Shown in pieces: positions 1-10,576 of a stretch of 64,000 nucleotides of DNA. Positions within the stretch are counted from its first letter, which is position 1. The number at the start of each line of letters is the position of its first letter. The DNA is taken from the NCBI RefSeq assembly GCF_004346265.1, contig NZ_SMAP01000001.1:186001-250000 (forward strand), written 5' to 3'. The notes below the pieces were generated by a model that saw nothing but the letters and a program-made list of their open reading frames with translations, had not been told where the DNA came from and did no database searches. The translations under genes and the position numbers were made by a program. The stretch comes from Thermomonas haemolytica (lineage in GTDB: Bacteria > Pseudomonadota > Gammaproteobacteria > Xanthomonadales > Xanthomonadaceae).

Positions 1-1216
1 CGGCGCCGCCGTCGCGCTGGCCACCGGCGTGGTCGGCTGGCACGACGTGGGCACGGTATGGGCCATCGTGTGGGACGCCACCTTCACCTTCGTCGCGCTG
101 ATCGTGATCTCCCTGATCCTGGACGAAGCCGGCTTCTTCGCGTGGGCGGCCCTGCACATCGCGCGCTGGGGCGGCGGCGATCCGCGCCGCCTGTTCCCGC
201 TGACCGTGCTGCTGGGCGCGGCGATCTCCGCCGTCTTCGCGAACGACGGCGCCGCCCTGCTGCTGACGCCGATCGTGCTGGCCATCCTGCTGCGGCTGCG
301 GTTCCCGCCCGCGGGCGCGCTGGCCTTCACCGTCGCCTGCGGCTTCATCGCCGACACCGCCAGCCTGCCGCTGGTGGTGTCGAACCTGGTGAACATCGTG
401 ACCGCCAACTACTTCGGGATCGCGTTCGACCGCTACGCGCTGGTGATGGTGCCGGTCAACCTGGTCTCGGTGGCCGCGACCCTGCTGGTGCTCTGGCTGT
501 GGTTCCACCGCGACCTGCCGGCCGCCTACCGGGTCGAGGACCTGGAATCCCCGCGCAGCGCCATCCGCGATGTCGCCGTGTTCCGCGCCGCCTTCCCGCT
601 GCTGGCGCTGCTGCTGCTGGCGTATTTCGTGACCGGCCCGCGCGGGGTCCCCACCGCCCTGGTCACCGGGGCCGCGGCGCTGTCGCTCATGGCCATCGCC
701 GGCCGCTGGGCCACGGGCGGACGCGGCGCCAGCGTGCAGCTGGTCAAGGTCCTGCGCGGGGCGCCCTGGCAAATCGTGCTGTTCTCCCTCGGCATGTACC
801 TGGTTGTCTATGGCCTGGGCCATGCGTGGCTCACGCGCGAGGCCACCGCCATCCTCGACCGCCTCGCCGGATACGGCCCGCTGGCGGCGACGGTGGGCAC
901 CGGATTTGCCGTGGCCGGCCTGGCCTCGGTGATGAACAACATGCCGGCCACGCTGGTAGGCGCGCTCGCCATCGACGCCGCCCACGTGCCGGCACTCACG
1001 CGGGAGCTGATGGTCTACGCCAACATCATCGGCAACGACCTCGGGCCCAAGTTCACCCCGATCGGCTCGCTCGCCACCCTGCTTTGGCTGCACGTGCTCG
1101 CCGGCAAGGGCCAACGGATCACCTGGGGCCAGTACATGAAGGTCGGCCTGGCGCTGACTCCCCCCGTCCTGCTCGCGACCCTGCTCGCGCTCTGGCTCTG
1201 GCTGCAGGTGGTGTAA
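1..1216 (+). CDS. arsB: ArsB-type arsenite efflux transporter (3' part)
   Basis: C-terminal ~400 residues of an inner-membrane ArsB-family transporter, which exports arsenite/antimonite. The frame is open from base 2, so the true start lies to the left of the window. Visible features are many hydrophobic helices, an early segment with WDATFTFVALIVISLILDEA characteristic of ArsB, and the NDGAALLLTPIV and MNNMPATL segments typical of the family's two half-barrels. The stop is TAA at 1214-1216. No other ars gene (arsC, arsR) is visible, so operon context is unknown. The gene converges on the reverse transcriptase gene. Base composition is high-GC like the rest of the chromosome, unlike that next gene. 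Confidence 0.9.
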   Translation, partial: GAAVALATGVVGWHDVGTVWAIVWDATFTFVALIVISLILDEAGFFAWAALHIARWGGGDPRRLFPLTVLLGAAISAVFANDGAALLLTPIVLAILLRLRFPPAGALAFTVACGFIADTASLPLVVSNLVNIVTANYFGIAFDRYALVMVPVNLVSVAATLLVLWLWFHRDLPAAYRVEDLESPRSAIRDVAVFRAAFPLLALLLLAYFVTGPRGVPTALVTGAAALSLMAIAGRWATGGRGASVQLVKVLRGAPWQIVLFSLGMYLVVYGLGHAWLTREATAILDRLAGYGPLAATVGTGFAVAGLASVMNNMPATLVGALAIDAAHVPALTRELMVYANIIGNDLGPKFTPIGSLATLLWLHVLAGKGQRITWGQYMKVGLALTPPVLLATLLALWLWLQVV

Positions 1217-1547
1217 GCCCGGATCGCACCGGGGCGAGGGGCAACGCCCTGAGCCAAGCAAGGGTGGTCTTCAAGACTGCGACTCTGAGGCGATCATGCC
1301 TGTGGACGGCACGACGGCAGACCGAACGAGTGTTGGGCGCAAACCGCGTGGGCCGCGCAAGTGGCTAGATCCCGAAGGGTGACGGAGGCGATGGTGCCGC
1401 CTCAATCAAACAAACACACCGGGAGTCGGTGGCAGGCAATGACGCAACGTGCAGGCCCGGTCAGCGGGAGGCTCTTCTTCGTTCACTTGACCGGAGGCGG
1501 CGAAATGGTGACCCCGTTTTTCGTTTTTCCACACCTTTCCTCCTCGC
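1217..1547. other. 331-bp gap between arsB and the RT-nitrilase gene
   Basis: No convincing gene. The left two thirds look like host chromosome; toward the right the sequence becomes T-rich around 1516-1540 as it approaches the foreign gene. A small inverted repeat GAGGCG (1385-1390) / CGCCTC (1398-1403) is present. No tRNA, no clear terminator and no transposase remnant is seen. It is the 3' flank of the reverse transcriptase gene and the only sizeable non-coding DNA next to it, so it is the first place to look for a linked non-coding RNA or an integration boundary. Confidence 0.5.
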
Positions 1548-4500
1548 TTAAGCGGGTGATCTTCGTCTGCGCGGCGACACATTAAACCCCTCAGGAACCG
1601 GCTTGAATGGATCATTATCGCGAGGCCATTTTTTTGCGCGAGACTGAAAGCTACGGAGCGAGTTCACATCGATATCAACAACAACGACATAGTCGTCGCC
1701 ACCGCCGCGCACGCGACACAAATCCCGACGATATGCATCTTTCATCGGCGCTCGCACGCGACTGTCTCCATACGACCTATTATTCACAAGCGCAACGTAT
1801 GCATGCACATCCAGCGCAGCGGACTCGACTAAGGCCCCAAATGTTTCGAGGTCCCGATTCCAAGAAAGCACAAACAAAGAATCGACTTCCCCTTGAAAAC
1901 GTTGTCGATAGGAGATGCTCTGCAGTTCTGAACAGACCAGTACGCCAAAAGAGAAGCCCTTGTGATCATAGACTGGCTTCTCAGGAGGCTGCTCGTCCCA
2001 CTCCTGTCCGTATTTGACGTAAAGCTCCTCTTCTTCGGAAGGAGCCGGCAAGCACTTCCGCTGACGAATCTCCACCGTGGACGGATAGCCCAGACGATCG
2101 TCAGAAAGCATTAGAAGCGCCTCACTATAGATGCGACCACCCGAGACTCGCGCGTAGTCAAGACCAGCTATAAGGCTAATCCCTGCATCTCTTAAGCGCC
2201 CACTAATACTTGAAATCCAACGTTCTGGAAGTGACACCTCTGGCAACAAGACATGGGTTGGACGGGGGACCAACTTAAGACACTGATTGATGAGTCGCAC
2301 CAGTCTCCGGTATCGCGCCGGACTAAGGTCGCTTACCCCTCCGGCGCAGGAAGACCACGATGCATTCGTGGTTAGAAGGCTGGTAATGCCTAGCCGCACT
2401 GGCGACTTACTTGGCTTGCCTACAGTCCATACTCTTGACTTCGAATCCACTTGCTCAGCGCTGTTCCCCGTCAAACTCTCGAGCTCAACTGCGTCGTCGA
2501 TAAGCTTGGGCTTCACCCACACGCCCCGCACTGCGCGGACATATTTCGCCCATAGCGTCGCGCCGGATTCTTCTCCGCTCCCAAAAATACACTGGGGCAC
2601 AAAGAGAGCAATCTCTTGAGCGGAGTAAGGTCGAGTGGCAAAGACATATGGATATAACGACTCTTGGGTGCCAGTTTCATCCTGACGAAGACGAAGCCTG
2701 CCTCCACTCTTAGAGACAATAAGAAAATTGGTCAGGTCGGCAACGCCGTCATAACAGCTAACAATGCCGATCTCCGCCTCTTCGACCTTCCGAACTTCTT
2801 CCGAATAGCGTCGAACGTGATCCTTGTATGCAACCTTAGCCCAATCGTGTTCCCTTAGGTCACGAACTATCGAGAAGAGCTGCGAAACATCCAACGAAAG
2901 CCCGATTTCCTCAAAAAGAGCACGCGCTGATCTACTAAGACGAACGGGCGCCTTATCCTTCCACCTGTACGACCTTAGAACCGCTTCTTCTGCTGCCTCG
3001 GCAATACCACGTACAACCGATTTCCACGCTTCAGGTCTCGCGGCTTCAGACCGGTAGCCGTTCACCTTTAAGTATCTAATCTCGCCCTTCTCCGCTGCCT
3101 CCATTAATCGACCAATGGAATCGAACGACGTTCTCACTAATGCAAGCGCGTCGTCCCAATCCTCTAGCGCGACGGCCAGCGATATAAGTCGAGGAAGATA
3201 GTCTGCATGATCCAAGAACCTATCACTTCGCAGAATGTGATTCCGTGCAAACTGATAGAACTTCGAGCGCTCCTCACGCCAGTCCTCTGGCCTCAAGTCG
3301 TGCGCGACCGTTTCAGCATTCCGCAACTGTAAAGACCACCCCAAGCGACGAACTGAAAGGCCATCAGCTCGCCTTAGCGTATCCGCCTCATCCCCAACGG
3401 CTCCTGCGGCGGACAACACCTGAGCAGCTGTTGATTCTTCGAGCATGGAGAGATCTGGCATTAGCCTGCGCTCGCTCGAAACGCTGCGTATTTCCTTCTC
3501 AATGCTTTCCAATAGATCCAAGCCACCTTGGCCGCACAAAAAAAACACTTTGCGCTTCCCGTCTTGGAATGCCAAGCGCGAGCCAGCTTGGTAATCCTCG
3601 CCAAGCACAACATCCCAACCTTCATCGCCCGATTTCTTGATCAGGCCCTCTGACCGCTTCACCAAGAGATCCATTAGTCCAGCGGAATTGATATCACCCG
3701 GGTCCTTTAGCACCAACAGAACATCATCCACATACCGACCGTAATACACGGGAGACAGCTGTCGCTCAACAAAATCATCCCACTTTGCCAACAGACAGTT
3801 GGCGATTAGGCGAGTTGCCGACAACCCAATTGGCAACCCTCCGACCAATTGCGAACCATCCTCTGCTTTCGCGTATACCCCCAACTCTTGAGTCGCCTGA
3901 ACTGACCACTGAGACAAGAAACCCGAAAAATCGCGCGTGAATGCAGTCTCAAATTCGTTCAAATCCACACCGATAGCTTTCTGGAAGCCATCGAGCGCGA
4001 GAAAGCTCGGATCGATCGTGTGGTAGTAGTTCTTGAAATCCAAAGAAACCGCGATTAGCGCTTCACCTTTCTGCAACCCATTCTTAAGTGCATTGAGGCC
4101 GTTGTCTCTCCAGCTCTTGTAGGGCGAAAAATAAGGTTGGAACGAACCAAGCGCCCCTAGGTGATACTCCCCCACTTCACCACCAAGAGACCTTGCCTTC
4201 CCATACCTTCTCAGTCGGGAACCATAAGCGCTAGGCCTAAGCCGCTCGTCAAAGAGATGACCAACTAGGTTGATCCACAGCGCCGACAAGACGTGAAGCT
4301 CAACAGAAAAAACGCCGACAAGGCGGAATTCTGGCGTCAGCTCCTCAGAATCCAATAGGTATCGGAAGGCGCGGTTTGGATCAGAAAAATATGCATGACT
4401 TTCTCTCCATCCATCTCGTCGCTTCCGCGCTAGCTTTTTAGGAACTAATCGATGACCGCCAAAATTTCGCGCCAAGGCATCCGAAAGCCTACCGCTTTGC

Positions 4501-4676
4501 AACTCACCCAGGAGATCCCGTAGGTTTTTCGAAAGCGCTTTCTCATAAGAAACAAATTCCTGAGATACGTGCAACGATCGATCGAAATAGGAATCCGCCT
4601 TAGCCTTTCGATAGGCGTAGACAAGATCTCTCATTTCGAGTTCTTGCCAAGACTTAATCCGACGCACTTCTTCCAT
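1548..4676 (-). CDS. Defence-associated reverse transcriptase fused to nitrilase domain (DRT1/UG1 type)
   Basis: 1042-residue protein. Residues ~70-400 are a reverse transcriptase: motif A LDFKNYYHT with Asp213, the motif B-like GLPIGLSATRLIAN at 280-293, and catalytic YVDD at 315-318. Residues ~400-755 are a mainly helical middle region I do not recognise. Residues ~760-1010 are a nitrilase/carbon-nitrogen hydrolase fold with the family triad in order: Glu813 (LLPEVS), Lys874 (RQRKCLPAP) and Cys915 (GVLVCSEL), plus ALVNNRSYGDSR near the end. This architecture defines UG1/DRT1 reverse transcriptases, single-gene anti-phage systems; nitrilase substrate and DNA product are unknown to me. ATG at 4676 is chosen because GGGAGGGGG precedes it; an in-frame TTG at 4691 is possible. 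The ORF is visibly AT-richer than both neighbours, indicating horizontal acquisition. It is not a group II intron or retron: no maturase domain or msr/msd-like structure is seen. Confidence 0.9.
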   Translation of the reverse strand: MEEVRRIKSWQELEMRDLVYAYRKAKADSYFDRSLHVSQEFVSYEKALSKNLRDLLGELQSGRLSDALARNFGGHRLVPKKLARKRRDGWRESHAYFSDPNRAFRYLLDSEELTPEFRLVGVFSVELHVLSALWINLVGHLFDERLRPSAYGSRLRRYGKARSLGGEVGEYHLGALGSFQPYFSPYKSWRDNGLNALKNGLQKGEALIAVSLDFKNYYHTIDPSFLALDGFQKAIGVDLNEFETAFTRDFSGFLSQWSVQATQELGVYAKAEDGSQLVGGLPIGLSATRLIANCLLAKWDDFVERQLSPVYYGRYVDDVLLVLKDPGDINSAGLMDLLVKRSEGLIKKSGDEGWDVVLGEDYQAGSRLAFQDGKRKVFFLCGQGGLDLLESIEKEIRSVSSERRLMPDLSMLEESTAAQVLSAAGAVGDEADTLRRADGLSVRRLGWSLQLRNAETVAHDLRPEDWREERSKFYQFARNHILRSDRFLDHADYLPRLISLAVALEDWDDALALVRTSFDSIGRLMEAAEKGEIRYLKVNGYRSEAARPEAWKSVVRGIAEAAEEAVLRSYRWKDKAPVRLSRSARALFEEIGLSLDVSQLFSIVRDLREHDWAKVAYKDHVRRYSEEVRKVEEAEIGIVSCYDGVADLTNFLIVSKSGGRLRLRQDETGTQESLYPYVFATRPYSAQEIALFVPQCIFGSGEESGATLWAKYVRAVRGVWVKPKLIDDAVELESLTGNSAEQVDSKSRVWTVGKPSKSPVRLGITSLLTTNASWSSCAGGVSDLSPARYRRLVRLINQCLKLVPRPTHVLLPEVSLPERWISSISGRLRDAGISLIAGLDYARVSGGRIYSEALLMLSDDRLGYPSTVEIRQRKCLPAPSEEEELYVKYGQEWDEQPPEKPVYDHKGFSFGVLVCSELQSISYRQRFQGEVDSLFVLSWNRDLETFGALVESAALDVHAYVALVNNRSYGDSRVRAPMKDAYRRDLCRVRGGGDDYVVVVDIDVNSLRSFQSRAKKWPRDNDPFKPVPEGFNVSPRRRRSPA

Positions 4677-4693
4677 ACCCCCTCCCGTCAACT

Positions 4694-4719
4694 AGAAAGA
4701 AAACCCGCCAATAGGCGGG
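4694..4719 (-). terminator. Rho-independent terminator of the mutase gene
   Basis: On the minus strand, CCCGCC-TATT-GGCGGG is followed by TTTTCTTTCT. It lies 24 bp past the mutase stop codon and its U-tract ends only 17 bp before the reverse transcriptase ATG, so the RT gene sits directly behind a terminator. Confidence 0.85.
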
Positions 4720-4742
4720 CTCTTCTATTCGTGCGCGGAGCA

Positions 4743-7700
4743 TCACATATTCCGCCTGTACTCCCCACCCACCTCATACAACGCATGGCTGATCTGCCCC
4801 AGCGAATGCGTCTTCACCGCCTCCATCAGCGATTCAAACACATTCCGCCGCTCCCGGGCGGTCGCCTGCAATGACTTGAGCCCCTCGGTCGCATAGCCGT
4901 TGCGGTTGCCCTGGTACCCCGCCACGTTCGCGATCTGCTGCGCCTTCTCTTCTTCCGTGGAGCGGATCAGCTCGATCTCGGTGACGATGTCGCCGCCGTG
5001 TTCCTTGGGCAGGAAGGTGTTGACGCCCACCAGCGGCAGGCTGCCGTCGTGCTTCTTGTGTTCGTAGTACAGGCTTTCTTCCTGGATCTTGCCGCGCTGG
5101 TACATGGTGTCCATGGCGCCCAGCACACCGCCGCGCTCGCTGATGGCCTCGAACTCCTTGTAGACGGCCTCTTCCACGAGGTCGGTGAGCTTGTCCACGA
5201 TGAAGCTGCCCTGCCACGGGTTCTCGCAGAAGTTCAGCCCCAGCTCCTTGTTGATGATCATCTGGATGGCCACGGCGCGGCGCACGGACTCTTCCGTGGG
5301 CGTGGTGATGGCTTCGTCGTAGGCGTTGGTGTGCAGGCTGTTGCAGTTGTCGAACAGCGCGTACAGCGCCTGCAGCGTGGTGCGGATGTCGTTGAACTGG
5401 ATCTCCTGCGCGTGCAATGAGCGCCCGCTGGTCTGGATGTGGTACTTCATCATCTGGCTGCGCGGGCTGGCGCCGTAGCGCTCGCGCATGGCGCGGGCCC
5501 AGATGCGGCGGGCCACGCGGCCGATGACGGTGTACTCCGGGTCCATGCCATTGCTGAAGAAGAAGCTCAGGTTGGGCGCGAAGTCGTCGATCTTCATCCC
5601 ACGCGCCAGGTAGTACTCCACGATGGTGAAGCCATTGGACAACGTGAAGGCGAGCTGGCTGATCGGGTTCGCCCCGGCCTCGGCGATGTGGTAGCCGGAG
5701 ATGGACACCGAGTAGAAATTGCGGACGGCGTGGTCCACGAAGTACTGCTGGATGTCGCCCATCATGCGCAGGGCGAACTCGGTGCTGAAGATGCAGGTGT
5801 TCTGCGCCTGGTCTTCTTTGAGGATGTCGGCCTGCACGGTGCCGCGCACGGTGCGCAACGTCTCGGCCTTGATCTTGGCGTACGTCTCGGCATCCACCAG
5901 CTGGTCGCCGGTGACGCCGAGCAGGGCCAGCCCCAGGCCGTCGTTGCCTTCCGGCAGCGGGCCTTCGTAGCGCGGGCGCGGCTTGTTCTCGAACAGGGCG
6001 TCGATCTTCTTCTGCGCCTCGGCCCAGCGCGCCGGATCGGCCTTCAGGTATTTCTCCACCTGCTGGTCGATGGCGGTGTTCATGAACATCGCCAGGATGA
6101 TCGGCGCCGGGCCGTTGATGGTCATCGACACGCTGGTGGTGGGCGCGCACAGGTCGAAGCCGGAGTACAGCTTCTTCATGTCGTCCAGCGTGGGCACGTT
6201 GACGCCGGAGTTGCCGATCTTGCCGTAGATGTCCGGGCGCGGCGCCGGGTCTTCGCCGTACAGGGTCACGCTGTCGAAAGCGGTGGACAGGCGCGCGGCC
6301 GGCTGGCCCAGGCTGAGGTAGTGGAAGCGGCGGTTGGTGCGCTCCGGCGTGCCCTCGCCCGCGAACATGCGGATGGGGTCCTCGCCGGTGCGGCGGTAGG
6401 GGTACACGCCGCCGGTGTAGGGGTAGTAGCCCGGCAGGTTTTCCTTCTGCAGGAAGGTGAGCAGCTCGCCCCAGGCCTTGTAGGTGGGCGCGGCGATCTT
6501 GGGGATCTGCTGGTGGCTGAGCGACTCGCGGTAGTTCTCTACCCGGATGGTCTTGTCGCGCACCTGGTATTCGTTCACCGGCTCGGTGATGGACTTCAGG
6601 CGCGCCGGCCAGTCGCGCAGCAGCTTCAGCGCTTCGGAATCCAGCGACTGGATGGCGTCGTTGTAGCGCTGGCGCAGGGTCTTCAGGCTGCGGTCGTCGC
6701 CCTCGGTGAGGGCTTCGGCCGGGTACAGGTCCAACGCCTTGGGCAGCAACGGATCGCCCAGCTCCTTCAGCGCGTCCCACAGCGACTGCGCGCGGTCGGC
6801 GATCTCCGCCTGCGATTCGATGCGGGCATTGATCTGGCGGCCCTGCTCGGCGATCTCCGCGAGGTAGCGGACGCGGTTGCCGGGGATGAGGACGGTGGCG
6901 CGCGGCTCCTTGAGGGTGGTGTCGATGTGCGGCGTCCACTTGCCCGCATCTAGCGCCAGCTCCTCGCGCAGCAGGCGGCAGAGATTTACGAACATCCAGT
7001 TCAGGCCGGGGTCGTTGAATTGGCTGGCGATCGTCGGATAGACCGGGACGTCCTCGTCCTTCAGGTCGAACTTCACGCGGTTGCGCTTCCACTGCTTGCG
7101 CACGTCGCGCAGGGCGTCCTCGGCCCCGCGCTTGTCGAACTTGTTGAGCACCACCAGTTCGGCGTAGTCCAGCATGTCGATCTTCTCGAGCTGGCTGGGC
7201 GCGCCGAAGTCGGAGGTCATCACGTACATCGGGAAATCGACCAGGTCCACGATTTCCGAATCGCTCTGGCCGATGCCGGCGGTTTCCACGATCACCAGGT
7301 CATAGCCCAGCGATTTCAGGAACGCGATGCAGTCCTTCAGCACCACGTTGGTGGCGGCGTGCTGGCGGCGGGTGGCCATCGAGCGCATGAACACGCGCGG
7401 GCTGCGCAGGCTGTTCATGCGGATGCGGTCGCCCAGCAGCGCGCCGCCGGTGCGGCGGCGGGTGGGATCGACGCTGATCACCGCGATGTGCATGTCGGGG
7501 AACTGCGCCAGGAAGCGGTTCAGCAGCTCGTCGGTGACCGACGACTTGCCGGCGCCGCCGGTGCCGGTGATGCCCACCACCGGGGTCTTGTGGCCGGCCA
7601 GCTGCCAGTGCTTGCGCAGGCGCGCCAGCTCGGCCTCGGGCACCGCCGATTCCTCGATCGCCGAGAGCATGCGGCCGATGTCGATCTCGTCCTCGAACGC

Positions 7701-8183
7701 CACCTGGTGCGGCATCTCGGCCGGCAGGCGCGCGGCCTCGGCGCGCTTGACCACGTCCTCGATCATCGCCACCAGCCCCATGTGCATGCCGTCGTTGGGG
7801 TGATAGATGCGCTCCACCCCATAGGCCTGCAGCTCGCGGATTTCCTCCGGCGTGATGGTGCCGCCGCCGCCGGCGAACACGCGGATGTGCGCGGCGTTGC
7901 GCGCCTTCAGCATGTCCACCATGTACTTCAGGTATTCGACGTGGCCGCCCTGGTAGGACGACAGCGCGATGGCGTCGGCGTCTTCCTGCAACGCCGCGCG
8001 CACCACGTCTTCCACGCTGCGGTTGTGGCCGAGGTGGATGACCTCCGCGCCCTGCGCCTGGATCAGCCGGCGCATGATGTTGATGGCGGCATCGTGGCCG
8101 TCGAACAGGCTGGCGGCGGTGACGAAGCGCAGCGGCGTGGCATCAGTCTGCTGCGCGGGAATCTGGGTGGCGGGGGTGCTCAT
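4743..8183 (-). CDS. icmF: Fused isobutyryl-CoA mutase (IcmF)
   Basis: 1146 aa, full length for the fused mutase. It is an adenosylcobalamin enzyme that interconverts isobutyryl-CoA and n-butyryl-CoA, with its own G-protein chaperone built in. Domain order: B12-binding domain (~15-150) with DGHD at 28-31, the cobalamin-ligating His being His30; MeaI-type GTPase (~200-400) with P-loop [11 protein letters not shown] at 204-214; large acyl-CoA mutase barrel (~560-1130). The fused order separates it from methylmalonyl-CoA mutase, whose chaperone is a separate protein. The start chosen is the ATG at 8183 (MSTPATQ); an in-frame ATG at 8192 is an alternative. It diverges from the ChaN-like gene and ends at a strong terminator. 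A role in branched-chain acyl-CoA metabolism fits the leucine-degradation genes nearby. Confidence 0.92.
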   Translation of the reverse strand: MSTPATQIPAQQTDATPLRFVTAASLFDGHDAAINIMRRLIQAQGAEVIHLGHNRSVEDVVRAALQEDADAIALSSYQGGHVEYLKYMVDMLKARNAAHIRVFAGGGGTITPEEIRELQAYGVERIYHPNDGMHMGLVAMIEDVVKRAEAARLPAEMPHQVAFEDEIDIGRMLSAIEESAVPEAELARLRKHWQLAGHKTPVVGITGTGGAGKSSVTDELLNRFLAQFPDMHIAVISVDPTRRRTGGALLGDRIRMNSLRSPRVFMRSMATRRQHAATNVVLKDCIAFLKSLGYDLVIVETAGIGQSDSEIVDLVDFPMYVMTSDFGAPSQLEKIDMLDYAELVVLNKFDKRGAEDALRDVRKQWKRNRVKFDLKDEDVPVYPTIASQFNDPGLNWMFVNLCRLLREELALDAGKWTPHIDTTLKEPRATVLIPGNRVRYLAEIAEQGRQINARIESQAEIADRAQSLWDALKELGDPLLPKALDLYPAEALTEGDDRSLKTLRQRYNDAIQSLDSEALKLLRDWPARLKSITEPVNEYQVRDKTIRVENYRESLSHQQIPKIAAPTYKAWGELLTFLQKENLPGYYPYTGGVYPYRRTGEDPIRMFAGEGTPERTNRRFHYLSLGQPAARLSTAFDSVTLYGEDPAPRPDIYGKIGNSGVNVPTLDDMKKLYSGFDLCAPTTSVSMTINGPAPIILAMFMNTAIDQQVEKYLKADPARWAEAQKKIDALFENKPRPRYEGPLPEGNDGLGLALLGVTGDQLVDAETYAKIKAETLRTVRGTVQADILKEDQAQNTCIFSTEFALRMMGDIQQYFVDHAVRNFYSVSISGYHIAEAGANPISQLAFTLSNGFTIVEYYLARGMKIDDFAPNLSFFFSNGMDPEYTVIGRVARRIWARAMRERYGASPRSQMMKYHIQTSGRSLHAQEIQFNDIRTTLQALYALFDNCNSLHTNAYDEAITTPTEESVRRAVAIQMIINKELGLNFCENPWQGSFIVDKLTDLVEEAVYKEFEAISERGGVLGAMDTMYQRGKIQEESLYYEHKKHDGSLPLVGVNTFLPKEHGGDIVTEIELIRSTEEEKAQQIANVAGYQGNRNGYATEGLKSLQATARERRNVFESLMEAVKTHSLGQISHALYEVGGEYRRNM

Positions 8184-8270
8184 GGGGGGCATCCACGGAT
8201 CGATGAATGGCAATCTGTGGATTGTAGCGCGCAGGGTTAGCATGGGCCGTCTTCCAACCGGTCTTCCGCC

Positions 8271-9095
8271 ATGCGCCTGCGCACGTTGCTGCTGCCGCTG
8301 CCCCTGCTCGCCCTCCTCGCCACCGGCGCCTGCCGGCACGTGCCGCCGGCCACTGCCGACACGCCGCGCATCCTGCTGCTGGGCGAGGTGCACGACAGCG
8401 CCGCCGGCCACGCCGCGCGCGCGGCGCTGCTGCGCAAGGAACTGGAAGCGGGCTGGCGGCCGGCGATCGCGATGGAGCAGTTCGACACCGATGCGCAGCC
8501 CGCGCTGGACGCGGCCATGCGCGAATGCGCCGATGCTGCGTGCGTGATCGCGCGTGCAGCGCCGGCCAAGGCCGGATGGACCTGGGCTTACTACGAACCG
8601 GTGATCGCGCTGGCGCTGCAATACAAACTGCCGCTGTACGCCGCCAACCTCTCCCGCGGCGATGCGGCGAAGGTGGTGGAGGACGGCTTCGCCGCCGCGC
8701 TGCCGGCGGGGCTCATCGCGCGCTACCGGCTGGATGCGCTGCCCGCGGATGTGCTGGCCGCGCAGGAAACTGAAGTGCGCGACAGCCACTGCGGCGCGCT
8801 GCCGGAGAGTCTGGTGGCGCCGATGGCGAAGGCGCAGATCGCGCGCGACGTGGTGATGGCGGAGACCCTGCGCACGCATGCCGCCGATGGCATCGTGCTC
8901 ATCGCCGGCAATGGCCACGTGCGCCGGGACATCGCGGTGCCGTTCTGGCTGCGCCAGCAGGGGCTGCCGGCCCGCGCGGTGGGCTTCCTGGAGCCGACGT
9001 CGAACGCGACCGCATTCGACGCCGTGGAGCGCATCCCGGCGACCACCCGGCCCGACCCGTGCGCGGGCTTCAAAGCGCCGAAGAGCCCCGGCTGA
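8271..9095 (+). CDS. ChaN-family (haem-binding type) lipoprotein
   Basis: 274 aa with signal peptide [21 protein letters not shown]; the lipobox ATGAC predicts lipidation at Cys21. The domain has [14 protein letters not shown] near the N-terminus, AMEQFDTD, and [17 protein letters not shown] near the C-terminus, as in ChaN/DUF399 proteins. Campylobacter ChaN binds a pair of haems and has been linked to iron uptake; that function is inherited from the family, not shown here. It diverges from icmF across a ~90-bp gap with no recognisable Fur box. A short CGCGGG/CCCGCG inverted repeat at 9104-9124 follows the stop. Confidence 0.8.
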   Translation: MRLRTLLLPLPLLALLATGACRHVPPATADTPRILLLGEVHDSAAGHAARAALLRKELEAGWRPAIAMEQFDTDAQPALDAAMRECADAACVIARAAPAKAGWTWAYYEPVIALALQYKLPLYAANLSRGDAAKVVEDGFAAALPAGLIARYRLDALPADVLAAQETEVRDSHCGALPESLVAPMAKAQIARDVVMAETLRTHAADGIVLIAGNGHVRRDIAVPFWLRQQGLPARAVGFLEPTSNATAFDAVERIPATTRPDPCAGFKAPKSPG

Positions 9096-9260
9096 ATGGG
9101 GGACGCGGGAGCCATACCCCCGCGTATGCAGGCCCGGCCTGGAGGAATGGCCTAAAATGCGCGGCTGCGACGGGCGGCTTGCCCCTGCCGCAGCCCACAT
9201 TCCCGTTTCCTCCCAACTGCCAGCGGTTCCGCTGCGTGCGGCGCCGGCCGGAGCTTTGCA

Positions 9261-10355
<1,095 letters not shown>

Positions 10356-10361
<6 letters not shown>

Positions 10362-10382
10362 TCGGGCGTTGCCCGATCAATT
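10356..10382 (+). terminator. Perfect 12-bp hairpin at the leucine dehydrogenase stop
   Basis: AATTGATCGGGC-GTT-GCCCGATCAATT, a perfect 12-bp stem that includes the stop codon. No T-run follows, so it may act as an mRNA 3' stabiliser or a weak terminator. Confidence 0.6.
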
Positions 10383-10462
10383 CTGGATTGGCTTCCATAA
10401 CCCCGCCGCTGTCGCAGCGCCCCCTTGACTCGAGGGGGCCTGGCAAACCGAGCTTCTTCGAC

Positions 10463-10489
10463 GAAACGCCCGGCAAGCCGGGCGTTTTC
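10463..10489. terminator. Terminator hairpin between leucine dehydrogenase and isovaleryl-CoA dehydrogenase genes
   Basis: GAAACGCCCGGC-AA-GCCGGGCGTTTTC, a near-perfect stem ending in TTTTC on the plus strand. It separates transcription of the dehydrogenase gene from the next unit. Confidence 0.75.
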
Positions 10490-10507
10490 GTTGGCAACGC
10501 CGGCACA

Positions 10508-10527
10508 GTCGGGGTCCCGACTACAAT
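10508..10527 (+). promoter_or_regulatory. Candidate operator plus -10 box for isovaleryl-CoA dehydrogenase gene
   Basis: GTCGGG-GT-CCCGAC, a perfect inverted repeat at 10508-10521, runs directly into TACAAT at 10522-10527, 50 bp before the ATG. The abutting position suggests repressor control. No good -35 is seen, and the repeat does not resemble the LiuR site I know of. Confidence 0.4.
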
Positions 10528-10576
10528 TGCGGCATACCGCGCGCATCGCGCGCTTTCGACATCCACGAGGAATCCC

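Noticed and set aside
1300-1500. Possible tRNA or tmRNA end between arsB and the RT gene
   Set aside because: No cloverleaf, no CCA-adjacent acceptor stem and no T-arm GTTCRA motif could be found.
1548-4676. Group II intron or retron reverse transcriptase
   Set aside because: No maturase or HNH domain, no intron domain V-like ending, no msr/msd-like inverted repeats. The nitrilase fusion points to UG1/DRT1 instead.
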